A stretch of DNA of 64,000 nucleotides from assembly GCF_000738435.1 (NCBI RefSeq), contig NZ_CP003984.1, positions 2,046,001 through 2,110,000 on the forward strand, read 5' to 3'. The notes under the pieces are model-generated. The model saw only the letters and a list, made by a program, of their open reading frames with translations, was not told the DNA's origin and did not search any database. Shown here piece after piece: positions 9,359-16,590 of the stretch (position 1 is the first letter of the stretch; every line of letters begins with the position of its first letter). The translations under genes were made by a program, and so were the position numbers. This DNA comes from Planktomarina temperata RCA23. GTDB lineage: Bacteria > Pseudomonadota > Alphaproteobacteria > Rhodobacterales > Rhodobacteraceae.

Positions 9359-9424
9359 GAAGACCTCGGCATATCAATCCAACCGCCAAGCCAAAACACT
9401 TTGCCCGGTGACAACACCGGGCTA
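9359..9424 (+). repeat. Intergenic hairpin repeat, copy 2 (left half-element)
   Basis: This copy fills the gap between two convergent stop codons. It reads AGACCTCGGC..., then CCAACCGCCAAGCCAAAACA, then the hairpin GCCCGGTGACAACACCGGGC at 9403-9422. The 8-oxoguanine deaminase stop (9422-9424) overlaps its right edge. It matches copy 4 (26917-26985) nearly base for base after the first ten bases. Confidence 0.8.
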
Positions 9425-10765
9425 GGCGCGCTCTTGCAGCGCACGCATCTGTAGATTTTGCCGGCGGGCCAAGGCGCGTTGATCCAGCGTGGTAATACGC
9501 CCCTCTGCGACCACCTGCTGGCCGTTGACAAAAACATCGCGTGCCAAAGTTGGCCCGGCCAAAAGGATGGCTGCGGGGTCCCAATTTCCGGCAGCATTTA
9601 CATCACCCATATCCCAAATCACCACATCCGCACATTTTCCGGGTGCCAATGCGCCGCAATCCTCGCGGCCCAAAACCTGAGCCCCACCCAAAGTGGCGAT
9701 CTCAAGCGCCTCACCCGGTGACATCGCGCCGGCGCCATAGGCCAGCCGTTGCAGCAACAGCGTCTGGCGCGCTTCGGCCATCAGGTTGCCTGCATCATTC
9801 GAAGCCGATCCGTCGACCCCAAGCCCAACCGGCACGCGCGCATCTCGCATCGCCCGTACCGGCGCAATGCCCGAGGCCAAACGGCAGTTGGAACAAGGAC
9901 AATGGGCAACCCCGGTTTGCGTCCGCGCAAACAGCGAGATTTCCTCCGCATCGAGCTTGACGCAATGCGCATGCCAAACATCCGGCCCGGTCCAGCCCAA
10001 ATCTTCGGCATATTGCCCGGGCCGCATCCCAAATTTTTCCAAACTATAGGCAATATCTTCGTCATTTTCCGCCAAATGGGTGTGCATCATCACCCCTTTG
10101 TCACGGGCCAAGAGCGCGGTATCGCGCATCAATTCGCGGCTGACAGAAAAAGGCGAGCAGGGCGCCACCCCAACCCGGCACATCGAGCCGGGGCGCGGAT
10201 CGTGAAAGCCATAGATGACACGGATCATGTCCTCGAGAATATCGGCCTCCCGCTCGACCAAACCATCTGGCGGCAGGCCTCCGGCGCTTTCACCTATGCT
10301 CATAGCCCCCCGTGTGGGGTGAAATCGCATACCGATCTCTTGCGCGGCGTGTATCGTATCTTCCAGCCGCGCGCCATTGGGATAGAGATACAGGTGATCT
10401 GATGTGGTTGTGCAACCCGACAAAAGAAGTTCCGCCATCCCCACCTGAGCCGAGACAAAAAAGTCATCCGGGCGCATGGCCGACCAAATTGGATAGAGCG
10501 CTTGCAGCCAGCCAAAGAGGGCTGCGTCCTGCCCCGCGGGCACTGCGCGCGTCATGGTTTGATACAGGTGGTGATGGGTGTTGACCAATCCCGGCGTGAC
10601 CAAACAGCCCGCCGCATTTACGACTGTGCAGCCCGTCGCTGGCAAATCAGGGCCCACCGCCACGATACGCCCATCGCGCATCAAAACATCCCCCGACGGC
10701 ACGGCCCGCCGCATGTCATCCATCGTCAGCACCAAATCGGCGTTTTGAATTAGCGTGTCAGCCAA
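9422..10765 (-). CDS. 8-oxoguanine deaminase
   Basis: An amidohydrolase that deaminates 8-oxoguanine to urate, linking oxidised-purine salvage to the urate pathway encoded at 49-53 kb. 447 residues. Metal-binding motifs are VNTHHHLYQTMTRAVP (about residue 58), MHTHLAEND (about 234), WHAHCVKL (about 271) and the Asp of GLGVDGSASND (about 319); the HHHLYQ and LGVDGSASND stretches are typical of this subgroup. I start it at TTG 10765, eight bases inside the upstream hisN-like gene, because the only longer frame adds residues that lie within that gene. Confidence 0.88.
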   Translation of the reverse strand: MADTLIQNADLVLTMDDMRRAVPSGDVLMRDGRIVAVGPDLPATGCTVVNAAGCLVTPGLVNTHHHLYQTMTRAVPAGQDAALFGWLQALYPIWSAMRPDDFFVSAQVGMAELLLSGCTTTSDHLYLYPNGARLEDTIHAAQEIGMRFHPTRGAMSIGESAGGLPPDGLVEREADILEDMIRVIYGFHDPRPGSMCRVGVAPCSPFSVSRELMRDTALLARDKGVMMHTHLAENDEDIAYSLEKFGMRPGQYAEDLGWTGPDVWHAHCVKLDAEEISLFARTQTGVAHCPCSNCRLASGIAPVRAMRDARVPVGLGVDGSASNDAGNLMAEARQTLLLQRLAYGAGAMSPGEALEIATLGGAQVLGREDCGALAPGKCADVVIWDMGDVNAAGNWDPAAILLAGPTLARDVFVNGQQVVAEGRITTLDQRALARRQNLQMRALQERA

Positions 10766-11567
10766 GTGGCACCTCGCGTAAGATCTCCAAAGCAGCCGCA
10801 TGCAGCTCCGGCGTCGCCGCGCAGATGCATCTGCCCCCGTTCATCGGATTGCCCCCGCGCCAGTCACTGACCACCCCACCTGCTGCCTGCACAAGCGCCA
10901 TAGGGGCTTGAATGTCATAGGCTTGCAGGCCGGCCTCAATCACCAAATCAATCTGCCCCGCAGCCAAAAGCGCATAGGCGTAGCAATCCATGCCGTAGCG
11001 GGTCAACTGACACTGCCCGGCCACGGCGTGGAAGGCCTCAGCCTCAAGCGGGCTGCCGACCTCCGGGAAGGTGGTGAAGATTGTCGCCTCTGACAAATGC
11101 CGCTTTCTGCGCGTGGCCAGCGGGGTTTTGACCCCATGGCGCTCCATAAAGGCCATGCCAAAGCCGCCGACAAACCGCTCCCCCGTATAGGGCTGATCGA
11201 TCATTCCAAAAATCGGCTCGTGGCCGTCATTCAAGGCAATCAAAGTGCCCCAGGTGGGTGTCCCGCTGACATAACCTCGGGTGCCATCAATCGGATCAAG
11301 CACCCAGGATAGGCCAGATGTGCCGACGGTATTTTGAGCCTCTTCGCCAATGACAGAGTCCTCGGGCCGCTGTGCTTTCAACAGCGCACGCATTGCCGCC
11401 TCCGCCGCCTTATCGGCCTCGGTGACCGGATCAAACCCCTCCGACCATTTGTTGTGCGTCAACAAGGCTGGGGCGCGAAACCACTTCAAAGTCTGTTCGG
11501 CCGCCACATCAGCCAATTGAGAGGCAAGGGATAAGATCTCATCAGGGCTTGGCGTTTGATCGGTCAT
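10758..11567 (-). CDS. Inositol monophosphatase family protein, HisN-type histidinol-phosphatase
   Basis: 269 residues, Mg2+-dependent IMPase fold. Metal-site motifs are FDPVTEADKAAE (about 46-57), GEEAQN (about 73) and LDPIDGTRGYVSG (about 90-102); the C-terminal YDIQAPMALVQAAGG replaces the usual WDxxA motif. These features fit the HisN histidinol-phosphatase subgroup; an inositol or nucleotide phosphatase cannot be excluded. The ATG at 11567 has AGAAGG just upstream, which decides it over an ATG five codons earlier. It overlaps the 8-oxoguanine deaminase gene and probably forms an operon with it. Confidence 0.87.
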   Translation of the reverse strand: MTDQTPSPDEILSLASQLADVAAEQTLKWFRAPALLTHNKWSEGFDPVTEADKAAEAAMRALLKAQRPEDSVIGEEAQNTVGTSGLSWVLDPIDGTRGYVSGTPTWGTLIALNDGHEPIFGMIDQPYTGERFVGGFGMAFMERHGVKTPLATRRKRHLSEATIFTTFPEVGSPLEAEAFHAVAGQCQLTRYGMDCYAYALLAAGQIDLVIEAGLQAYDIQAPMALVQAAGGVVSDWRGGNPMNGGRCICAATPELHAAALEILREVPLG

Positions 11568-11687
11568 ACGGCCTTCTTTCATAAGTCGGCCTATCTAGGG
11601 GGAGCTGCCCCAGTTGGTCAAGTAATCTGACCCAACAGCCCAAGCCACCGCCGAAGCAACCGGCATCAGTAACGTCGCAACAGGCAC

Positions 11688-12047
11688 TTAAGCCGCGTCG
11701 CTCAATACCCGCGCCAAATCGAACAAGCGTTTACGCTGATGCTCAGGGATCGCATAATAGCACCGTACCAAATCTAAAGCTTCTTTATCTTCTAAAATAT
11801 TTTTCTTCTGGGCTTTGTCATCGTCGATCTCGCCCAGACCTTCAAAGAAAAAAGTCACCGGCACATCCATGGCTTCTGAAATATCCCAAAGCCGAGATGC
11901 GCTGATCCGGTTGGTGCCGGTTTCATATTTTTGAATCTGTTGAAATTTAATACCTACTTTTTCGGCCAATTGCTGTTGGGTCATTCCGAACAGCCACCGC
12001 CTTTGTCGCACACGTTGTCCGACGTGTAGATCGACAGGATGTTTCAT
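11688..12047 (-). CDS. XRE-family helix-turn-helix regulator
   Basis: A 119-residue DNA-binding protein. The HTH spans about residues 8-65: VGQRVRQRRWLFGMTQQQLA, then KVGIKFQQIQKYETGTNRIS. The C-terminal third is acidic then helical (EALDLVRCYYAIPEHQRKRL). This is a common single-domain regulator type in Rhodobacteraceae; its targets are unknown. Its own upstream region (12048-12364) is AT-rich and contains inverted repeats, so autoregulation is possible. No partner gene is adjacent on the same strand. Confidence 0.88.
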   Translation of the reverse strand: MKHPVDLHVGQRVRQRRWLFGMTQQQLAEKVGIKFQQIQKYETGTNRISASRLWDISEAMDVPVTFFFEGLGEIDDDKAQKKNILEDKEALDLVRCYYAIPEHQRKRLFDLARVLSDAA

Positions 12048-12364
12048 TCTCGTCTCCTAATGTTGTCCAAGCCGCAGAAAAATATCAATATATGTGGCTG
12101 GTCTGACATACTTTTGTATAGCACAGAAACTATTTCAAAAATAAACCAGAAAATTAACGATTTATTAATAAATTGTAATTTCGCGTTCTGTGACCTCGCG
12201 ACTCTCACGCGCGAAATGATATCTGAATTGCCATTTTTTCAAAAATATCACCTATTTTATTGGCAAATATTCACCTGGGTGACGGCGTGGTTTCGCGGCT
12301 GGAACTTCCAACAGAGGGCGCCTATAAAAGGTAAAATGGTTAACAAACAAGGTGATTTCAGCCC
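12048..12364. promoter_or_regulatory. AT-rich divergent promoter region between the XRE regulator and quinone oxidoreductase
   Basis: No gene is readable in these 317 bases. It contains a TTAA-N7-TTAA motif at 12154-12168, the spacing recognised by CtrA in alphaproteobacteria, and a perfect inverted repeat ATTTCGCG / CGCGAAAT (12178-12185 and 12210-12217). Both could serve either flanking gene. Whether any protein binds here is inference. Confidence 0.4.
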
Positions 12365-13330
12365 ATGCGCGCCCTTCAAGTCCAAGACCACAGCGAGAAA
12401 CCTGTCTTTTTAGACAGGTCCATTCCCACGCTCGCTGCGAATCAAATTCTCATTCGCACAGCAGCCTGTGCTTTGAATTTCGCAGATCTGTTGATGATTC
12501 GCGGCACTTATCAGGAGACCCCTGCCCTCCCCTTCACCCTTGGCATGGAAGTGGCGGGCGAGGTCGCAGGTCTCGGCGCTGAGGTGACTGGCTTTGAGAT
12601 CGGCGATCGCGTTGCAGGATTTGCCGGCTCTGGCGGTTTGGCCGAATATTGCCCGCTCGAGGCCACGCGCTGCTTAAAGCTCACCGATGGCATGAGCTTT
12701 GACACAGCCGCCTCCGCATTGATCAGCTATGGAACGTCGCATCTGGCCCTGACCCATCGCGCAAAACTCACCTCCGCCGACACTCTATTGGTGCTCGGCG
12801 CGGGTGGCGGTGTGGGGTTGACCGCGGTGGAAATCGGCGCAGCCCTTGGCGCAAGGGTCATCGCTGTGGCGCGCGGGCCAGAAAAATTACAAGTGTGCAA
12901 AGACCGAGGCGCGACCATCACCATTGACAGCGCAGAGGAAGATGTCGTGGCCAAAGTCAAATCTCTGGGCGGCGTCAATGTGGTTTATGACCCGGTTGGT
13001 GGGGATCCCTTTGTCGCTGCCCTCAAATGTTGCCGGCCCGAGGCGCGCTATCTGGTCATCGGCTTTGCCAGCGGTGATGTTCCGCAAATCAAAGCCAATC
13101 ATCTCCTGGTCAAAAATGTGGATGTTTTGGGCTTTTATTGGGGTGGATATATGGGGTTTGCCCCACAGGTTTTGCTCCATAGCCTTAGGGATGTCTTTGC
13201 AATGATCTCAAAGGGGCAGCTCAATCCCCATATCGGCGGCAGCTATGACTTTGACCAAGCGTTAGAGGCATTGGCCGATCTTAAAGCGCGAAAATCCATC
13301 GGTAAGCTTGTGGTGCGGGGCCCGGTTTAA
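12365..13330 (+). CDS. Zinc-independent NADPH:quinone oxidoreductase (MDR family)
   Basis: 321 residues of the quinone oxidoreductase branch of the medium-chain dehydrogenase/reductases. The N-terminal GroES-like domain lacks the zinc cysteines; the Rossmann motif VLGAGGGVGLTAVEIGAALG lies near residue 140. LNFADLLMIRGTYQ and TLGMEVAGEVAGLG are typical of the family. It would reduce quinones or enoyl compounds with NADPH; the substrate cannot be told. AAGGTGA lies 11 bases before the ATG. Confidence 0.9.
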   Translation: MRALQVQDHSEKPVFLDRSIPTLAANQILIRTAACALNFADLLMIRGTYQETPALPFTLGMEVAGEVAGLGAEVTGFEIGDRVAGFAGSGGLAEYCPLEATRCLKLTDGMSFDTAASALISYGTSHLALTHRAKLTSADTLLVLGAGGGVGLTAVEIGAALGARVIAVARGPEKLQVCKDRGATITIDSAEEDVVAKVKSLGGVNVVYDPVGGDPFVAALKCCRPEARYLVIGFASGDVPQIKANHLLVKNVDVLGFYWGGYMGFAPQVLLHSLRDVFAMISKGQLNPHIGGSYDFDQALEALADLKARKSIGKLVVRGPV

Positions 13331-13479
13331 CCTATCGGCCGCCATTTTTAAGGCATTCGGCAGAAATTGCAGAATTTAAGCTGCAATTCTTGCGGTTTCC
13401 CTTGAAATTTCACCCCATAAGCCCGATATTTAACCCAACGGTGCTTCGCGCGCCGAAAGCGTCATTTTTGGAGAGCAAC

Positions 13480-14259
13480 ATGGCAGATTTTAATACGATT
13501 TCCGCAAATGCAGGCAGTCGCAGCGCCGCGATTGATGCCGGCCTGCGGGCACATATGAACAAAGTCTATGGCACAATGTCCATTGGCATGGTGATCACCG
13601 CCGTTGCCGCTTGGGCCATTGCCGGCCTGGCCACGACGACAGATGCCAACATGGCCGCAGCGCAATTGCCAAATGGCAAATTGCTCACCAGCTTTGGTTT
13701 GGTGATCTACACCACTTGGTTGAAATATGTCATTATGCTGGCTCCGCTTGCGGTGCTGTTCTTGGGCATGGGCACAGTGATGCGCAGGGCCAGTGCAGCC
13801 GGGGCGCAACTGTTCTTCTTTATCTTCGCCACTTTGATCGGCTTGTCCCTCAGCTCAATCTTCATCCGCTATACAGGCCATTCGATCACGCAAACCTTCC
13901 TCGTGACCGCCATCGCTTTTGCGGGCTTGTCCCTCTATGGTTACACAACCAAGAAAGACATCTCCGGTTGGGGCAGCTTTCTAATCATGGGCGTCATTGG
14001 TCTTGTGGTTGCGATGATCGTCAACATTTTCCTGCAATCGCCTGCGCTCTTGTTTGCGATCTCAGCAATTGGTGTTTTGGTATTTGCCGGTCTCACCGCC
14101 TATGACACGCAGAATATCAAGAATGAGTATCTGGCCCACGCCCATCATGGCGATCAAGAGTGGCTCGCCAAATCCGCCATCTTTGGCGCATTGAACCTCT
14201 ATCTTGATTTCTTGAACATGTTCCAGTTCCTGCTGATGTTCATGGGCAATAACGAATAA
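13480..14259 (+). CDS. Bax inhibitor-1 family membrane protein
   Basis: A 259-residue protein with seven predicted membrane helices, beginning after a soluble N-terminus (MADFNTISANAGSRSAAIDA). The family (YbhL/YccA in E. coli) includes pH-sensitive Ca2+ leak channels; the bacterial role is poorly defined. The C-terminal segment AYDTQNIKNEYLAHAHHGDQ with the conserved aspartates that form the pH sensor, then LNLYLDFLNMFQFLLMFMG, is characteristic. The ATG at 13480 is preceded by GGAGAG. A strong terminator follows. Confidence 0.92.
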   Translation: MADFNTISANAGSRSAAIDAGLRAHMNKVYGTMSIGMVITAVAAWAIAGLATTTDANMAAAQLPNGKLLTSFGLVIYTTWLKYVIMLAPLAVLFLGMGTVMRRASAAGAQLFFFIFATLIGLSLSSIFIRYTGHSITQTFLVTAIAFAGLSLYGYTTKKDISGWGSFLIMGVIGLVVAMIVNIFLQSPALLFAISAIGVLVFAGLTAYDTQNIKNEYLAHAHHGDQEWLAKSAIFGALNLYLDFLNMFQFLLMFMGNNE

Positions 14260-14286
14260 ACCGGCCCCTTTGGTCGACACAACGCA

Positions 14287-14317
14287 CACCTCGCCAGACA
14301 TGGCGGGGTGTTTTTTT
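14287..14317 (+). terminator. Rho-independent terminator after the Bax inhibitor-1 gene
   Basis: A nine-base stem CACCTCGCC / GGCGGGGTG (one G-T pair) with loop AGACAT is followed by seven T. It sits 27 bases after the stop. Confidence 0.85.
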
Positions 14318-14362
14318 ATGTCCAAGCTGAAACAAAACCCTCGGCTGACTGCCATACACGCA

Positions 14363-14399
14363 TAAAAAAAGGCCGCGCAATTGATTGCACGACCTTTTG
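14363..14399 (-). terminator. Rho-independent terminator of rpmG
   Basis: Read on the minus strand, AAAGGTCGTGCAAT pairs with ATTGCGCGGCCTTT, with two mismatches, and runs into a tract of seven T. It lies directly after the rpmG stop. Confidence 0.8.
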
Positions 14400-14420
14400 A
14401 AAATTGAAGGGGGCTTTCGC

Positions 14421-14588
14421 CTACTTAATTTTGCCTTCTTTGTATTCAACATGCTTGCGCGCAACCGGGTCATATTTCCGGGCAACCATTTTCTCGGTCA
14501 TGGTGCGTGCGTTTTTCTTGGTCACATAAAAGTGGCCAGTGCCCGCGCTGGAATTCAGGCGGATCTTGATTGTGGTTGGCTTCGCCAT
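14421..14588 (-). CDS. rpmG: 50S ribosomal protein L33
   Basis: A 55-residue large-subunit ribosomal protein ([16 protein letters not shown] to the end [10 protein letters not shown]). It has no cysteines, so it is the zinc-independent form. GGAGA lies eight bases upstream of the ATG. It stands alone between two terminators, downstream of the RNase P RNA gene on the same strand. Confidence 0.95.
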   Translation of the reverse strand: MAKPTTIKIRLNSSAGTGHFYVTKKNARTMTEKMVARKYDPVARKHVEYKEGKIK

Positions 14589-14700
14589 GGTAATTCTCCT
14601 ACGGGCGCAGCCTCATGGCCGCATTAATCCTGATCTGTCGGCTTTTAACGCCCCCAGCGGTGCTGTCAACCGATTCACGTGCTCAAAGCCAGTCAAATAT

Positions 14701-15070
14701 GCGCGGGGAGCCTGTAAGCCGGATTTTGTCCAGATCCACGCCGTTGCCAGCGCAATCTTGGGCAATCATTCATCTCGGCGGCCTGTTACCAGGCCCCTCT
14801 AGCTGCCAACCCGAACCTGCGGGGTTGAAACGACCCATATGCGGTTCCTATTTGGCATTGCTCCCGGTGGGGCTTGCCGTGCCACGACTGTTGCCAGCCG
14901 CGCGGTGGGCTTTACCCCACCGTTTCACCATTACCTTGCATGCAAGGCTGTCTCTTCTCTGTGGCGCTATCCCTAGGGTTACCCCCGCCGGGCGTTACCC
15001 GGCACCGTTGTTTCACGGAGTCCGGACTTTCCTCGAAGGTTGCCCCCCGCGATTGCCCAGCCCCCCGCGC
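14701..15070 (-). ncRNA. rnpB: RNase P RNA (M1 RNA), bacterial type A
   Basis: The catalytic RNA that removes tRNA 5' leaders. On the minus strand the P4 5' half GAGGAAAGTCCGGACTCC is present near the 5' end, followed by GGTGCCGGGTAACGCCCGGC, GGTAAAGCCCACCG and the 3' P4 and tail region ending GACAAAATCCGGCTTACAGG. The ends were set by the P1 stem: GCGCGGGGGGCU at the 5' end pairs over 12 bases with GGCUCCCCGCGC at the 3' end. The length, about 370 nt, fits. Confidence 0.95.
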
Positions 15071-15181
15071 CCGGCCGTGTTACGAGGCTTACTGCATCGG
15101 GTCAAGCCAACTAAACTAGGTACGGCCCGCCATAAAACCCAAAATGTCCGCGACATTCTTCAAGCTGACCCCTCCGCAAAA

Positions 15182-15268
15182 CCCTCTTCATAACGCCATT
15201 TCAACACGAAATGAGGGCAGCGCCTGCCGGGGGGCAGTCAGGCGCTGCCCGGTGTTGCCACCGGGCAC
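15182..15268 (-). repeat. Intergenic hairpin repeat, copy 3 (inverted, two hairpins)
   Basis: In reverse orientation this copy carries the family hairpin (15247-15266), then a second, perfect 12-base stem GGGCAGCGCCTG / CAGGCGCTGCCC (15215-15226 with 15239-15250), then CTCATTTCGTGTTGAAATGG and CGTTAT. The order matches the 60.8-kb copy with roughly 100 bases missing from the middle. It lies between the RNase P gene and the amidase gene. Confidence 0.8.
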
Positions 15269-15327
15269 AGTTCAATTGCGCCGATCTGTTAATGATTTCT
15301 CCTCAAAGGCGATGACAGAAAATCACC

Positions 15328-16056
15328 CTAGGCTCCCGAGACCGTCGCGGGGTAGCTTTGCGCGAGATCGGATAGGATTTGCAGGTCCTTTTCGCTGAGT
15401 GGGCCTGTAGCCTTGGGGCGGAAACGTTGGCGGAAGGCTTCGAGCAGGCAGTGTTCAGCAGCGGCCCATTCGGGCCTGCGGTAGCCGAACCGCTCGGCCG
15501 CCTCCGCGAAGGGCAGCAGGTGGCTATGGGGCGCGCCACGGTATACCGCGAGGCCCTCCTTGGCCAACTCCTGCCAATCAAACCAGCGCCCAGGGTCTTG
15601 TTTGCGTCCAGGGGCCATATCGGAGTGGCCAATCACCCCCTGCGCTGCGATGCCCCAGCGCTGCATCACCTCCTTGAGCAAGGATTTGAGCGCTTGCATC
15701 TGCGCGCTTGAAAAGGCGTGATCGCCCGCGTTGCATAGCTCAATACCGATGGAGGCAGAGTTCACATCTGTGCAGCCGCCCCAAGCGCCTGCGCCCGCAT
15801 GCCAAGCCCGCTGGGCCTCTGGCACAAGCTGCACGGCCCCGCCGGATTGATCTAGAAAATAATGGGCTGAAACCTCATGGGCCGGATCACTCAACCGCTC
15901 AAGGGCGGCCTGCGCATTTGGCATCGCGGTATAATGGACAACAATCAAGGACGGGGTCACACCGCCCTTGCGCGGCCCAAAGTTCGACGACGAGCGCCGC
16001 TCTATGGGCAGCAGGCTCAGTTTGCCACCGCCAAGCGAAAGGGCCGCGGATCCCAA
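15328..16056 (-). CDS. N-acetylmuramoyl-L-alanine amidase (AmpD/amidase_2 family)
   Basis: A zinc amidase that cuts the lactyl-peptide bond of peptidoglycan fragments, probably in recycling. About 242 residues. Zinc ligands appear in LIVVHYTAM (His near 41), RAWHAGAGAWGG, and GHSDMAPGRKQDPGRWFDW (His near 144). The C-terminal part resembles a peptidoglycan-binding helix bundle. No signal peptide is seen. The start is uncertain: the only standard start codon upstream of the conserved domain is TTG at 16056, which overlaps the lipoprotein gene by 40 bases; a CTG at 16020 in the CTGA junction is an alternative. Confidence 0.85.
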   Translation of the reverse strand: MGSAALSLGGGKLSLLPIERRSSSNFGPRKGGVTPSLIVVHYTAMPNAQAALERLSDPAHEVSAHYFLDQSGGAVQLVPEAQRAWHAGAGAWGGCTDVNSASIGIELCNAGDHAFSSAQMQALKSLLKEVMQRWGIAAQGVIGHSDMAPGRKQDPGRWFDWQELAKEGLAVYRGAPHSHLLPFAEAAERFGYRRPEWAAAEHCLLEAFRQRFRPKATGPLSEKDLQILSDLAQSYPATVSGA

Positions 16057-16544
16057 CCACAGGCAAAGCCATCGCCATCAGGATCCAGACCATAGGCATC
16101 GCGCTCCGGCCCGCCCTTGGCCAAAAAGTCCTGCTGCGCCTCATCCTTGGAGCGATAGCGATCACAGCCGCCAAAGCTGATGACCTTGAGCCCGGTGCCG
16201 AACCGATTGTAGAGCTGCACCCCGATGGGGTTATTGGTCCGAAGGGCATAATCCACCACATTAGGCCGGCGGCCCGGGCGCCGCGGCAGGGCTTGCACGT
16301 CCATCACAATATATTTTGCCCGATTGGCGGCAATCCGCTCTGCATCGCTTTCCACGGTCTGCGCAGTGGCGACGACTTCAAAATCTTGTTCATTTGAGAT
16401 TTGATTGACAGGCGGAGCCTCTTGCGTCGCACCCGGAGCAGTCTCCGTCGCCATCTGATTGCCTGAGCGGATCACATCGGTCGGAACCGCGCGTTGGCAG
16501 CCGCTTATTGCCAAGGCCAGAGCGATTATCACACCATACTTCAT
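16017..16544 (-). CDS. Putative lipoprotein with excalibur-like C-terminus
   Basis: A 175-residue protein of unknown function. The N-terminus MKYGVIIALALAISGCQRAV is a lipoprotein signal with the acylated Cys near residue 16. The C-terminal DPDGDGFACGWDPRPF is an excalibur-type DxDxDGxxC calcium-binding motif, paired with an upstream Cys (FGGCDRYRSKDEAQ). I chose the ATG at 16544, six bases after AGGAG, rather than the one at 16550 that overlaps that site. Its overlap with the amidase gene suggests a joint cell-wall role; this is inference. Confidence 0.78.
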   Translation of the reverse strand: MKYGVIIALALAISGCQRAVPTDVIRSGNQMATETAPGATQEAPPVNQISNEQDFEVVATAQTVESDAERIAANRAKYIVMDVQALPRRPGRRPNVVDYALRTNNPIGVQLYNRFGTGLKVISFGGCDRYRSKDEAQQDFLAKGGPERDAYGLDPDGDGFACGWDPRPFRLAVAN

Positions 16545-16590
16545 CCGCATCTCCTATCGGCTCGGCCAGCTCAGAACTGGCCACATGTCT

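Noticed and set aside
9403-9422. Family hairpin as an ordinary Rho-independent terminator
   Set aside because: No T tract follows on either strand; only TTTT appears some bases away. A terminator role is therefore left as a hypothesis.
14615-15193. 192-codon plus-strand frame
   Set aside because: It spans the complement of the RNase P RNA; the RNA's conserved core explains the sequence.
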